A stretch of DNA of 64,000 nucleotides from Rotaria socialis (lineage: Eukaryota; Rotifera; Eurotatoria; Philodinida; Philodinidae), in NCBI GenBank assembly GCA_905331475.1, contig CAJNYU010002435.1:49416-113415 (forward strand), in the 5' to 3' direction. Positions 26,215 to 40,789 of this stretch are shown piece by piece. Numbering within the stretch: the stretch's first letter is position 1; each line of letters begins with the position of its first letter. Made by a program: the position numbers and the translations under genes. Below the pieces are notes generated by a model. That model was given only the letters and a program-made list of their open reading frames with translations. It was not told where the DNA came from and did no database searches.

Positions 26215-29200
26215 TTCGATGAAACTAATTAAGACTAAAGTAGAAAACTATTACTAGATATGAAAAAGATAAGAATTTTCATACATGCTGATGATGTTTG
26301 TCAATCATTATCATAATTGATTATGAATAAGTATAAGAAAGAGTGATCTTGTCGCTTGTCAAGGTCACTTGTATGTGATGTTTTCTTCAATGTGACAAAA
26401 AAAACAGAAAAAAGAAAAATATATGCACACTACGGTCAACTGTAACAACACACGATCGTTCGTTTGTGACCGTAGGTACGTGTCTCTATTCTCGTATGCT
26501 ATTGAACGAAAGAAGAAAAAGTAAAAGAATAAGGGATGACCGATCTAACACACGGCATAAGGTAAAAAGAAAAACGAGAAACGAGAAAGCAACAAGAAGA
26601 ATTTCTTTCCGTTTAAAACGACTTCAATATTCGAAATATGTCTAAATTAAATTTAAAGATTACAACCATTACGCAAAGTTCATTCGATAATAAAGATGAA
26701 TAAAACTGTTCATTTGTCGATTTCATACATGAGCAAATATCAAATAATTATGAGATTGTTACTCAGTCGAACCTTTCTTCTGTTTTTTTTTTACTTTTTT
26801 AAATATATGCTTGACATACAAATGTTGAATGTCTTGGTCATTGATCGAAGATAAATTAACTAATTCTATAAAATTTTATTGACATTATGATTCAATCATT
26901 TTTAAAACGAAATCTAATTGTTCGAAAGGCACTTATTTTATTGATCAGTACGTGTTGATTACATAAGTGCGCGAAGTTATGCTCTTACTTTTAACCTCAG
27001 GGCCATGGTTAATGTTCAAAATGCGGATATAGTCGTCAAAATCATTATTATTCACTGATATATTTGCCGTATGCAAGATAAGAACTTACGTATTATACTG
27101 AGCGGATATAGAAGTTCAGGTTTATGCGTTTCTAGTTCAGTGAACATCACAGAAGCATTACTTTCGTATGATTATGATTATTAATTTTTTCCTTAGAAGT
27201 ATTTAATCAACCGTTTTATTTGATAGGCAACTAGGAACAGAATGAAGAAGTGTAATTAACCTACATGTATTATACGTAAGCGATTACGGATAGAGCATGT
27301 GTCTGATAAATCTGAACTGAAAGAAACGTAGATAAAAAAAATAGCGGCTTCTTCTAACACTTCGTTTTTTGAATCGGCTTTAATCCAAACTGCGTGTGAA
27401 GAGAAAAGTGTTTTTTTTTCCTTCTCCTATGTAGCGTACTTTTGACGATTGCTTTGGTAAAGCTCTCTGCGGATTATCATTGTAATGATCAAAGCAAATA
27501 GAAAATGGCCCATGATGTTTGACATAAAAATTGACCTGTTAATCGAACAGTCTGAATATTGAAAACTATTTGTGTTGTTGTACCGACGTCTAGTTAATTA
27601 TTTTTTTTTGGACAACTGCCAAAAGTAGTGTTTCATAGAAACGTTTTTTTGTTTGTTTATGCAATCAGAATTTTAAATCAAAAAGATTCATTGAACAGAA
27701 AAACAGCAATAGAAAAAAATAACAATAAGCATTATCAGAGACTTATTTCTTGTTGATTGATTCATTTTAGATACGTCTCATCTATCACACTTGTATTCGA
27801 CGATAATGATATTATTTTTAATATTTTTAAGCAAAGAATTGATTTAGTTCTTATTGAATTAAAACCTTATTTTACCTTTCAATTGTTAGAAATCAAACAT
27901 TGAATATTGTTGTGCGCAACATAAATTTTTGAGATAAAACATATGTGAAAGTCGCTAGCAGTTTACTACTATTAATAAAGTAAATCAAGAAGTTTTTCAT
28001 TGGTAAGTCAATTATACAAGAGAATTAGCTTATCGACGAAAATCGTATAATTACGAGAATATCAATAATTCAAACAACGAATCATAAATCAATTAATCGT
28101 TGTAGCCTTTTTTTCAATTAAATATAAATATCGTTTTGACATAGAACAGATGAAACTTCATTTCTATAATAGTTTTAAATTATTGAAACGGTTTGATTGA
28201 TGAATTCAATGGTTCTTTTTTTATATTAGTATTCTAATGTAAAAATGAATTCTATTTTAAAACAGTTATACAAAAGTAGTCTAAACTTTTTGAAAAAGGT
28301 TTACTTTATCAAAACGATCATAAATTGCATAGACGAAACAGTTTCAATGACATCAAAATATCAAATATTTTGATTGTGACATCACTGTGATTGTAAAACC
28401 AATATCAATAGTTTATAAAAGAGACCATTAAGATTATTTACAACCTGCCGTATCAAAATTATCAATATTTTTGAAGTATTACCTATTTCAAGAGCAATCA
28501 TCGTTGCATCATCATAAATATCTCATTTTTTTACAGCTTTTTGGTGATATTACAATGTTTTTTTTGTAGGTGATTTATCCAATTCTAGGAAACAATTCAA
28601 TTAAAAGCTACGAGTAGCCTTTTGGTCAGAAGACTAGATCAGAATCTATAGCAAAATGATGAAGAATTACAATTGTGCTAATGTTTATCAAGCAAAATAT
28701 TTCCAAAAAATCGAAAAAAATATATTTCAAATATGATATGTTGGCTATATAAAATTATGTTTATTTTGTAGTTCTAAAATTTTCAATGAAAATAACTTTT
28801 TCAAGAAAATTCTACATCAAGAAATTGATATGTTTGGTCGTCGTCACTTTTAGGGCACTATCTACGTATTATCCCTATCGATGAAATGTTAAAGTCAAAA
28901 CGTTTCGTTTTGTATTATTTGAAACAGTATTGAACCGATGCATATGTGTTCACCTGAAAGGATTTTGTTTTCATAAAGAGCAAGCGAAAGCCATGCAATT
29001 ACCATTTTTTTGTTTACCAATCAATCGTTTATTTAACACTTATGCTTGATTTTTCTATACCTTTTTTGTTAAAATAATAGCAAAAAGAGTGTTTTCTATA
29101 GATTCAAAAGATTGAATTGTTTGAATTTTATGTATATGAAAATGTTTATATTATTTCTATTTGAAATGAAACATTTGTTGGCATGAATAGAAGAGCATCA

Positions 29201-29543
29201 GATAAAAGTTGTCATAGTCTATGTTGTTTTTTTCTCCAAAGATGAGTCACACGATTATAAGATTTAAAAGAAAAACAATTAGTCTTTATGATACACTTCA
29301 AATATTATTAACTACATAAAAATTCTTTTTTTTTTCAAGTATATTATAGAATCTCTTTTATTATTTTTTCTTCTTTCTTCTTTCTTTTAATATTCATTTC
29401 TCATCTAAAAAAAACTGATCTCTTTGTACATTAAACCAAGAGACTATCGATGATGATAATAATAATAATAATAAAAGGCATAATAATAATAACATTGAAA
29501 ATAAAAGAATAAAAAAAAGAGAAAAAAAATCTTAAAATTCGTA
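26215..29543. other. 3.3-kb intergenic region, nothing recognised
   Basis: AT-rich DNA with no frame over 60 codons, no RNA gene and no obvious repeat array apart from homopolymer runs and an (AAT)n patch at 29457-29475. Confidence 0.5.
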
Positions 29544-32163
29544 TTAACTTCGTCGTGTTTGAAGAATAGTTGTAGGTCGACTATTGGGCGACGAAGAATC
29601 ATTTGTTACTTCATTAATTTCAAGAGGATGGATACCATTTTTTACACTTAAATCACCAACACTTTTACTTGTTATTAAACCATTTTCAATTGTTGTTGGT
29701 ATATCAATAGCTGGTGAAGAATCTATTGATTCAGTATCAGTACCATTATTATATTTATATGTCATAAAACGAGAATATGAATTCGTATGATTATTATGAT
29801 TTCTTAATGTAGAAAGATAAGGTGATGACGGACTTCGATCAACACTTGTTGAACGTGTTGGACGATTATTTGGCAATGAATTTAGCTGTTGCTGTTGTTG
29901 TTGTTGTTGATGAGGATGATTTAATTTTGTTTGATTTGTTGTTGCTGAATTATAATCATCTGTAATTGTATCCACAACTGTTTTCATAGTACCTTCTAAT
30001 AGATTTCTGTATGTATCGATTTCTTTTTCTAAAGACGTTTGTTTTGATATCACATCATCGTAGTCTTTCGAAATTTTTTCTTGTTTTAATTTTAATTGTT
30101 CAATTTCATTATGTTGTATCTGTTCAAAACGTGAATTTTCTTCTAAACTCATTTCAAGATTTATTTGTAATTCACGTGTACGTAGTCGTAGTTCACCGTT
30201 TTTCTGTTTTAATAAATTAATATCAGTTTTTACACGTTGAATATCTTGACGTACACGATCTTCTTCTTGTTTTACACGTTCTTGTTCACGTTCATTTAAA
30301 AATAAATGTCCAAGATCAGGATATTGTCGAGCTATATCTTCGTATGCTTGAGTAAATTGCTCATAGAAAGTATTACGTTGTAATTCATTTTGTTTTTCAT
30401 TATCTTCTCGAATTTTTTTAATCGCACTTGATAGTTCAGATTTAAATATATGCGAACGATCATTTGTTAAACTTGGATTTAACAAAGTTGTTTGTTTAAC
30501 ATCTTTCAATTTTTGCTGTTGTTGTTCACGTAATTGACTTATATCAAGACGTAATTGTTTTGTTGCTTGCTCAGTTGATGTACGCGCTATTGTTTCATTA
30601 TGAGTTTCATTTTTTGCTTGTAATAGAAGACGTTGAATTTGAGTTATCAATTGTTTCCATTGTGTATGTTCATCGTCTTGATGTGCAAGCCGACGTTTAT
30701 ACATAAGAATATCACCTTCAATAGACGATAATTGTCGTTCGACCTTTTCAGTTTCATATTTCGATGAATCACATTCTTTAAATGTTTGATTCAGACGTTG
30801 CTTTAATGGAAGAATACCATTCTGAATAGATAAGGAAATTATAAATTTATTGATTCACGTGAATCTTTTCTTTTCTTTTATTCTCTATTCGTTTTTTCAT
30901 GATCACAATAGGTATCGTGTTTGAAGAAAAATAAATCAGAACTAACCTGTGCATCTTTAGCACTGGAATTCATTGAATTTTTATCTTTAAATAGTGCTTC
31001 GATGGTTTCTTTTAATTGTACGACTTCTTTTTCAAACATTGTTTTTATTTGTTGACAACCGACTTGTTGTTTTTCATTTAGAATACCTGTTTCCATTTGA
31101 ACTTTTTTATTTTGTGCTTCCAAATATCGAACTTTTTCAACATAATCAGCAAATTTATCATTTAAAGTTGATAATTCTAATTTTTCTTTTTCACGTGTTT
31201 GACTAAATATAGGTGCTTTTGGTATTGAAAAAGATGACGAACGATATGTTGTTGATGACATTGGATATATAGAATTTCCAATAGGATTTGAATCAGTATA
31301 TGTTGCTGAATTAGCACGATAAGAAGAGTATGGATTGTAATTATTGTTGTTTTGCGTTGATGTTTGCTGCGCAGTATTATTTGTATATGATGAAGAGGAC
31401 AGAGAAGATGATGTAGAGGATAGAGATGATGTTTGAAGTAAAGCTAATGTAGTTTTAAGACTTGACATTGAATAGGGTGGCGGGAGTAGACCGAGAAAAT
31501 TGTTGCTCGGCGCTATACCTATGAAGAATAAATAAGAAAGAGAAAAATAATCAATGACAAATATGTATGATGATGATGATGATTTTTATGCACAAGTCTA
31601 GAGCAGACTGAAATATTTACCTGAGCGAAAAAAAATTGAAGGTAATACCTGAGAGTATGTAGATTTAAAAGAAAATGAAATGATTATATGTGTTATAATT
31701 AGTCTAGTTAAGAATTGTATTAGAATTTTGTTTCTATCTGCTATTAGTCAATAATTGTTTGTATACATTAGAAAGTAATACTGTTCTTTTTTTTCTCCAT
31801 GAATATATACGCAAGTTGTAATCGCTGTCTCATTGATGGCCTTCAAATGAGGACACTTAATGCGATATGATTAGGGCAAAACAGAAATTTATATTTAGGT
31901 TTCTCTTTTTATTTTAACCAAAAATGGTAACGTCTACCATATATTACAGGTAGTATACATACTTAAACATAATTAAATGATTCTATTATACTTGTTCAAA
32001 TTCGTTTAGTATATGCAAACAAATGCACACAAAACTGTGTATTTTACAAATGGTTTAATAATATATATATATATATATATGTATATACCTATGCACCGAT
32101 ATTACCTGAAGATTCGTCAGTAGTAATAATACTTGTTTGATCAATCGTAGACTCTTCCGCCAT
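29544..32163 (-). CDS. Cytoplasmic intermediate filament protein (lamin-length rod)
   Basis: Builds 10-nm filaments. Three exons: 32163-32106 (MAEESTIDQTSIITTDESSG), 31518-30947 and 30821-29544; 635 residues. Head of about 128 residues, rich in Ser, Thr and Asn. The rod runs from about residue 129 to 487: coil 1A start EKEKLELSTLNDKFADYVEK, VRYLEAQNKKVQ; coil 2B end DYDDVISKQTSLEKEIDTYR, NLLEG, both diagnostic ends. At about 359 residues the rod has the long lamin-type coil 1B rather than the shorter vertebrate form. The 148-residue tail has a run of Gln and Ser-Pro sites and ends RRS, with no CaaX box and no lamin-tail domain visible, so it is cytoplasmic. The first exon is supported because it joins in frame to exon 2. 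Confidence 0.9.
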
Positions 32164-33104
32164 TGATTATTTATAGATGTCTAATGAAATTTTAAAGTCT
32201 ACAATCCTATCGATCTATATTGAAAGTGAATAAAGAATAGAATTATATGAGGAATAAAGTTTTTTGTATGATGCTAAATAAGACCTGTTTCCTATGAACT
32301 AATTCTTACATGTGAATGGGCAGAGTTAGTGAGCGAAAAAGAGAACACATAACCACACACAGACACACAAACTTGATAGATTCGTCTTATCTCCAGTTAC
32401 TCTGTCTCTCTCTCTCTCTCTTTTGGTATACCTTTTCTCTTCCAATGCCTACTAAACTAAAGACATCATTGTCGACAACGAACAAAGGCCACTGTTTTCA
32501 CACACTTATGTGAGACAGTGTATAACTTTTTTTTCTTCACATCAGTTGATGTCGTCACACTCGTATACACATTCACATAATCGTATGAAGCGTCGTTGAG
32601 AAAGAATAAAAAAAGAGACCGACTGCGACGGTGGCTCTTAATAGAATACAGTTTTAAATTGTACTACAAGCATTAACGATTTCGTGCATCTTTTGAATAT
32701 ATTTATCTATGCACTTGAAAAGGCAGTGTAGGCGGATGCCTATTCTTTTCGGTATGCGAATATAATAGAGCACACATAAGAACAGAACGAAAGAGAAAAT
32801 TTATATTGGTTACATATCTATAATTGTTATTTGTCAAAAATCCACTGTTTTTTCTTCTTTGTTTGATGATGACTTGTGATTTTGTCTTCTTTACTTCTTT
32901 TTTTTGTTCCTATGATTCCATGGTACATAAGTGCGAGAGAGAGAGAGACACAGGAGGAGACAGGGGAGAGATGAACTTAATGCATAAATAGCAGCAGGAG
33001 TGTAGTACAAGGGGAGGAGAGACGAGAGGGGAAATGAGTTGAATGTTTGCTCGGCCGAGAAGCAGTTCTTCTTTCAGAAAGAACATGAATGCGAGTTCGA
33101 ACTT

Positions 33105-33148
<44 letters not shown>

Positions 33149-33213
33149 TACATTTCATTTTACGATTTCCGCTCGATAACTCTATGTTGAGAGGATGTAT
33201 AGAGACAGGAGCG

Positions 33214-33246
<33 letters not shown>

Positions 33247-36200
33247 TGTTGATTTAGGATTGAAAGTACGAAAACAAAACACTATATTCAGTTTGCAAGT
33301 ACAGAATGAATGAAGATATGAATGTTTTAAATACGTAAAAAAAGACAGAAAAGAAAAACGAAAGACCATGACAAATAATTATATATGCACTTCTGTAGAC
33401 CTTGCACATTGAAAGAGAAGAGAAACGAAAATCGTACGAGGTCAAGCGAATTTTGAAATACAACAAAAAGAACTGTTCTTTAAAAAAATCTCTGATATAA
33501 AAAAAAAGCAGCATGTGATGTAAGTTACCTTCGAACTATATTGATAAGACACACTGTAGATCATTAGACAACGATATTTAAAAAAAAGAAAAATTAATAT
33601 GTATTTTCAATGGCTCATTTCACTCTGAAGGTCAAATGTAATTCAGTCATGGACAATATCTACAAATATGTATACATAAATATTTGTTATCATAACTGAG
33701 AATTTATTATCAAAGAATCTCTGTTACCAATTCAAATATTCATGCATTTAAGAACATGACGAAGGTGTTTGCATACAGTTTTAAGTGTATCTATCATGGG
33801 TATAAAAAAAGCAATGAAATCGAGAAATTTTAAAATATATATACGAAATATGATCAAAAAGACAGACATGTGAACTGTCATATTCAGTGTATATTGCAAA
33901 TGATCGATAGATATAGAATCACATAGATCTATTGTGTGATTACTGTTACATAATATAATATATGTTTGATGAAATATAAACTAAAATCGTCTTGATTTTT
34001 GTGTTTATAATTATTAGAAAATACTAAAAAAAAATGAAAACTAAATGAACTCGCTCGAAAAGACAAAATATGAATTAATGATGAATATAAAATTATTCTA
34101 ATAAAATGAGCGATTTTCTTTTTCAACCTAAGTGTATCATACGCAAAAAAGAAAGAAAAATTAAGTATGCGCACATTTTATATATTAACCTGCATAAAAT
34201 ATATTGATAATATAGCTGTCACAACTTGTCCATATACATAAATATATTGTCTTTTCAATAGTACTTGATGTGTGTTGATCGTGTATGAACGACTTGAATG
34301 ACAAAAATAGGTGGGACAGAGAGAGAGAGACAAACGTTAATCCTCACGCTAAAGCTTATCAACAATACTTACCGCGTCGACTTCTATTTGTATGGTCACA
34401 CCGAACCGATGGAGTAGTCTGCCTTGGTAACAATTAACCAAAAGAAAAGACTATTGATCAAATAGAAATAAATATTGATTAAATACCCTTTTAACTATCC
34501 GATGAAGCCGATTGAAAATCCTCCAAGTTATTCGACACGATCAATGAATTCATCACGAAACTATAACTAATAGAGAAATATTTACTTCGCTATTTATTGA
34601 AGAACGAAAAATAAAAATTTTAGAAATTAAAACAGTTAAATAATTATTTATTCAATAAGAGCAGATCAGTGAAATTTAAAACCTACTACCTATCTTTTAG
34701 ATTCATATTTATCAATCGTGTCTATGTCTTAATATCGAAGGATAATTGAAAGGAAAATTTTGATTCAGTTGTCTATTAAGAACAAAGATTTCGTTCAGAG
34801 AGGTGAACTTAGAAAGCGTGAAATTCTCTTTAACTTTAAAAAAAATGACGACTATTTATTTTTTATGAAATTATGATCGTTGCGCTTTTATTAAATTCTT
34901 CCAATTCAATAAAAAAAGGGCCATGAGACCGATTGATCTTAGTGTTTGTTTATGATTCAATCAAGATTTTATTAGACTTAATGAAGCGATTTAAAATATT
35001 CAATCTGTAAGGACATACGTCAGAATAAATTTAATCAATATACATTGACTTAGTTAATTATATTATCTTTTTTAATGTAAATGTGAAATGGAAAAGGTCA
35101 TTCAATTGCAAATACTATTTTTTTGCATACTTTCATTTGAGTTTTTTTTTTTATTCATAATATATTGAATTCATAGAAATACTTTTTCTTTTTGTATTAC
35201 AAAATTTCATTTCTTCCATTTTATAAATAGAAATAGAAAACTGTACTAGACATTTAAAATGATTTATATAAATTAAACAGTTCTTTTTTTAATGTTTGCT
35301 ATTGAAAATCATAATAAAACTCACAACTATATATGAAAAGTATGGCGATGATTTTGACCGACTTCATACTACGTTTCATTTACGTTCAGTACTAGTTTTT
35401 CATGTGCACCCACCACCTATCAAGGGCATCATAATAATTACATGATGTATGTTTTTAGTGATATTTACAAGTTTGTTCGAGCCTGCGTATATTAGTAACA
35501 ACGATTAAATAAATGATAAAATCATTTACCTATTTTTATTATGTTGCCAATCGTTTATAATTCAACTTTATCAGATCAGAATCGATGTTGTTCATAATAA
35601 TTTCGATCGGTATACATGTATTTTGATTAAAGTCAACTTAAGGGTGTGATAATGTTTGTCACTCAGTATTGAATTGACCTTCATCGACGTAGTTTAATCA
35701 AATAAATAGTATTCTTTATTTTAGGCTATTAATTGTTGATTTTTATTCTATGACATTAGCAGTTTTCAATGTCAAAAATGCAAAAAAAAAACGACCACAC
35801 CTCATTCTCAAGTACCTATTAAACTTATTTTCAATGTCTAGACTTCAAATTCTACATGTATCCTATCAACAAGTTACAATGCTAATGAACTTGGTGACAA
35901 TGTTGACTATAACCAATCCTATTAGAGCTTCTGTTCTCATACAAGATTATATAATGTTGATCTATACTATTGGACTAAAGAAATACCTTTAACATAAATA
36001 ATGTAGTAAATGTGAATTCTGTCGGTTCAAATGCATTCTTTTCTTTTTGGTGTTAATCAAGGCGATTCAAAGATGTCTTCCTTTTACGTTAAAAATAGTA
36101 TTCAAAAGCGAAATTACTCGTTATATTAAATAAAGAATATCACAGATTTTCCGATAAGTGTAATCTGTCAATATTTAACAAAATATTGACAATAGGGTCT

Positions 36201-37292
36201 TCATTGAGAATAATGGTTTGCCGGTAGATCCATGAATTTATTCTTTACATTGATATCAATGCAACAATAAGTCTTCGTGATATTTAAAAATATAAAAGCA
36301 TGCCTAACAAATGTAGGTTATCAATCAGATAATTTATTAGCTGGTCATGTTCTAATTAAGGATACATAAAATCATTTGAAGGATTCGACAGGAATACAGA
36401 ATGCATAATTTTATCGATTTGAAATTGTATATGAATCAGCTGTAACCGCAGGATTGAATAATTAATTTCAATGTGTCAATTGACCTAGAAACTTTTGCTT
36501 CCGGTACCAACTATATGCAGACGAAATTTCCGGGTACTCTCAACTGTAATAACTAGTATATGAAAAACAACATGACATATTGATACATCACTATCATTTA
36601 CTATAGATGTTATTGTTGATGAAGTAGCCAATTTAGTACTATTCATAATAATAATAATAATAATAATAATAACGAATGATTTCATCATTTCTCGGTTCAT
36701 TAGAAATTTTTAATTCATAGATTGTATGTCATCGTATTCCACTGGACTAAATCATATAATAATACATAATCATATACTTATTCTTGCGAGTAGCGAAGCA
36801 GTGCATAAATGAAAAATATTATTAAAAAAAACTCGTAGATATCGTTTTGTTTTTTGGACAAAATAAAACTACATTAAAACCATATTTTCTGCTCATTTTT
36901 GTTTGCAATTTTCAAACTCTTCCTACAATATTAGATTCAATCATATGTAGATGTAAATCTGAGATCAGTATTCATACATTACGTAGTGGTCTATTTATTG
37001 TTCCCCTTTTTCGTTGAATTTTTCTGTCGTGTCATTCACTCATCATTGCTTATGGTTTTATTCTGGCACACAGTTCTACCTCTGTACATGCATGTATCAC
37101 AGGTAATGTCGGATGTATTAAATTGCTATAGATATATTTGTTAACGACACGAACAATGTCGACAATATACAGTCAAAAAACGATAAAGGATACGCTGTTT
37201 GTTATTTCATATGTAGCATTTTTTTTTCGATGGAAAAAAACTGGTTCTTCTATTTCATTTGACATTGAATAGTGAGATGAATAAATAGAAAA
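32164..37292. other. 5-kb region upstream of the filament gene: microsatellites and a possible 5' UTR exon
   Basis: No coding gene recognised. (CT)n at 33106-33137 and (GA)n at 33216-33246 are long pure tracts; (AT)n lies at 32060-32080. On the minus strand, about 34430-34373 is a relatively GC-rich segment ending in a strong donor (GCG|GTAAGTATTG), a likely non-coding first exon of the filament gene. Frames at 35750-35992 and 36700-36485 look like chance. Confidence 0.45.
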
Positions 37293-37417
37293 ATGTCTTT
37301 TGTGAATCATTTTATTATTTCATCCAATGATAATTCTTCATTAATTCATCAAACAACTTTATCTACATCAACTAATAATCGTTATCAAGTACATTCTATT
37401 GATATGAAAAATCTAAA
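37293..37417 (+). CDS. Possible alternative first coding exon of the 38.3-kb gene
   Basis: Starts MSFVNHFIISSNDNSSLIHQ and ends in AA|GTAAGT. Joined to the AG at about 38260 it reads in frame into the ATG at 38265 (...NIMSSSSPP). That acceptor lacks a pyrimidine tract, so this exon is uncertain. Confidence 0.35.
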
Positions 37418-38264
37418 GTAAGTCATTCCTATGATAAATATGAATTTTCATTAATTGTTCTATTTGATTTAAAATTGTCGCCTCTAATGAATAATAAATA
37501 AATTATTTAAATAAAAAAAAACTACTCTTAATTTAATTCAATTAGTAGAACCATATCATAGTAGTATATCATAACTTTCATTGACGTGTACAATTTTTCA
37601 TACTACCATCCTCAGCAGCTTTCTAAGTGTAACTGCCTTTCATGACTCGAGCGATATAGATCATATAATGTTATGTTTTTCTACTGAAATATGTTTCCAT
37701 CAAACAAACTCCCTACATCTGAAAAGCTTTTGATTCATCTACATAATAATTCAATCTTTCAAAGACAATTACTGATATTTGAAATGACATGTATACTAAA
37801 TTTCCATTAAACTTTTGGATTCGCTTCCATGATTTTATTATTCAAATATGCTAATTAAATACCAATTGTAATCCTACACAATAGTTCAATTGTATACACA
37901 AAGGCATTCTTCTCTTGTTTAACTTAAAATCTTCGTCACTACCAATCAGATAAAAAAGAAATGGTAGACTTTAACGTTCTTTTTCTTCTTTTTCTTAAAC
38001 TGTATACGCACATTGTTCAATTGAAAACAATAGACGCCAATATGATCAGTGGTGTTCTCTCTTCATTGTCTATACGGTTACATTACACAATTTGACCGTT
38101 TACGTCAGTTATGTTTCGCCTTTTTTTTTCCTTTTTTCGTCCGTCCATATAATACATATTTGACAAATTTCTTCTTCGTTCACTTCCATCTGCTATTCTA
38201 CTACATGTAACATCTTATTTCTTGAGCAAACAAAGACGACAACAACAACAACTGCAACAGCATC

Positions 38265-40489
38265 ATGTCATCATCATCACCACCCTCCTCACTATTAAAT
38301 AATAAAAAACCAATACGTGAATTAAGTTCAATAACAAATCATTTGTTATTGACAAAAACTTTGAATGCACTTGTAAATAATAATAATAATAATAATAATT
38401 CACAAATGCCAATACCAGCTCCTCCACCGTCGACATCATCAATAAAAGAAAACATTCCCAATGATCCAAATTTAATTCAACAACAAAAAGCACTGAATCT
38501 TCGTTTAGCTGCTGCATTGAAACCAGTCGATAGAGATAATGTTGCAGCATTACTACAATTTTATCAAACATTAGCTAACAACAACAACAACAATAATACG
38601 AATACTAATACTAATAACAATTCACATAATAACACTCAAAATAGTTCATCGTTTATTGATAATTCATCTTTACTTAACAGTTCTAATTTGAATAATTTAT
38701 CGATTTTGAAAGCCCAAAGTGCAGCTAAAAGGTAGAAAATTTCATTTGAAAATCGTAAATAAAAACTAGATCGATTCTTATTTTTTTGTCGATTTTAGAT
38801 GCACATCGATGGCGTACTTATGCCGATTTAATCAACGAAATCGTTTAATCGAAGTACCAACATCAAGTGAATATTACAGTCAACAAAATGGTATTGCGCA
38901 CGAACATTTGAAACAATTAATCAGTAAAAAAATGATTTTTTTTTAATTGAAAATTATACGTGACATTTTTCTTTCCAAATATAGTTCAAGAATTTCAAAT
39001 ACCAAAATCATCTTTAATTATTCAAATATGGAATGAACAATATCAAGAGTATATTGACATAGAATCCTATAAGAAACTTCCATTCGAAGGGCGTCTTCAA
39101 GTATTGATGTAAGTCTTTTGTCAGACTTTTGGACAATGTTCTACTAGTTTCGATGTTTTTATTTCACTATTCAAATATCATCACATCTTCCGTTTTATGG
39201 AAAATAAGTAGACCAAGAGATGTCTAAGTAGAGAAGAAAAACTCGCATAATAGATGGCTTCCTGTAAAAACTAATTATACTAGATAATTGCATTCACTAG
39301 AAAGCGTTTTTCTACAAAACTAAATTTTTTCTTGTGTAATATCACTATGGAGCTGTAATTAGATAGATAAGATTTTGTCAAAAGGTGCACTGAGTCGTTA
39401 TTTCATACAACTGCCTGTGTGAATAGCAAATTAATTCAGTAATCTCATGCTGATGTCAACCATGAATCTTTATTATGTGCTACGATTTTTAAGCAGGAAA
39501 ATATGTCTGTTCTAGTGAGAAAGAGGTAAATTCAACTGGGAATTCACCATCAGTAACATCAAAAAGTCCAACAACACCAATATTTTCAACAACAATTCCA
39601 ACAATGGTTCGCTCAATTACACCCATACCGCTACAACCATCACTTAGTGACAATCACCGAGATGAAGATTTGCCATCAAAGTCCTATGAGGAACCTGGTA
39701 TCACGTGGGTTAATCAATTCGTTTTGGACAGGAAACATAATGTTTCATATTTAGGGTTTCACCAATGCATCAAATTGACAATTTAAATGGTAGTCAACAC
39801 AATATAATGTATGATTTATTACCGAAACCAAGCGATGGAATCCCAATTCCACGATTCCCACCGCATATAGCTGCATTCTTGAATGGTAATGGTGATGCTA
39901 ATCAGTTGAATGCTCTTGTTCAAGCGCTCTATCAAGAAATTGTCAAATATGAACTGTAAGTTGTTCCTTGTAAAGACATATTTGTTCGACGTATCACTGT
40001 TTTAGTTATCCAAATGCTGACGAATTACGTTCGATTGTCAGTCGTCTTGTTGATCGACACCCTAATAGTATTTCTGTTATCGGCAGTATTGAGTTATTAG
40101 TAAGAAAATTATACTATAAGTTTTGTAATGAACGGAAAAAGTATCCTGTGGAATTGAAACGGCGGCAACCAAATAAACGTAAACGACTAACACGTGAAGA
40201 TGATTCGGTGATGAGCAATGTACAACAAGGAAGAAATAGTAATACAATACATGATCTTGATCGTCTTATGCATTTATGGACAACAACAAATGAATATAAA
40301 GATTCAACTCCTAATGAAAATATTCATCAGCAACAACATTCACCCTCAGGTTCTTCTGGTTCATCATCGCCAGTTTCAAATCACAATGCTAATGATAATC
40401 GGGAACAATGGGAAGGATGTCAAAAGTATCATCCATTGAACCTATCCATTGGAAGTCATAATAATAATAATCTTATGTGCACTGAATAA
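38265..40489 (+). CDS. Probable nuclear protein of unknown family, Asn-rich N-terminus
   Basis: Six exons: 38265-38731, 38799-38890, 38985-39108, 39516-39704, 39755-39955 and 40006-40489; 518 residues. The first 155 residues are low-complexity, with two poly-Asn runs. Then a compact segment (KRCTSMAYLCRFNQRNRLIE, IPKSSLIIQIWNEQYQEYID, LPFEGRLQVL), whose layout recalls a PB1-like fold. A Ser/Thr/Pro linker is followed by the most conserved-looking part, IPIPRFPPHIAAFLNGN to YPNADELRSIVSRLVDRHPN and LLVRKLYYKFCNERKKYP, a helical domain next to a bipartite nuclear signal (KRRQPNKRKRL). Similar arrangements occur in uncharacterised SAMD3-like animal proteins, but I cannot confirm the family. Residues at the C-terminus are Ser/Asn/His-rich. 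Confidence 0.7.
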
Positions 40490-40789
40490 ATTAACTTTAG
40501 ATTTCTTTTGACCAGGAAAATGATTAATCTTTCTTTTTTGTCTATCTTTTCTGTATTAAATGATTGTATTTCTTCATCTAGTTTATGTGCATGTCTGTTT
40601 GTCTTCTCCCGTGATCTACTTTAACTTTATCATGATAATAGCCTTAATTAAAATAATAGATTTATTCAAGTGTTGTGTTTGTGGGTATTAACATAAAGAT
40701 CTCTTTTTCGACAAGAAGCGCACGTCGTTCGAAAAGAATAAGACCATTGAGAAATTAATTGAACATGAAAAACTTTTCAAGTATCTAAC

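Noticed and set aside
34373-34440. Possible spliced-leader RNA gene (TTACCAAGG followed by a donor-like GTAAGT)
   Set aside because: Only a few bases resemble the bdelloid spliced leader as I recall it, the donor is over 50 bases away and no Sm site or stem-loops are evident. A 5' UTR exon of the filament gene is likelier.
35750-36700. Frames near 35.8-36.7 kb resembling decayed protein
   Set aside because: Frames are broken and biased, with no motif that could be named; an AT-rich chance effect is just as likely.
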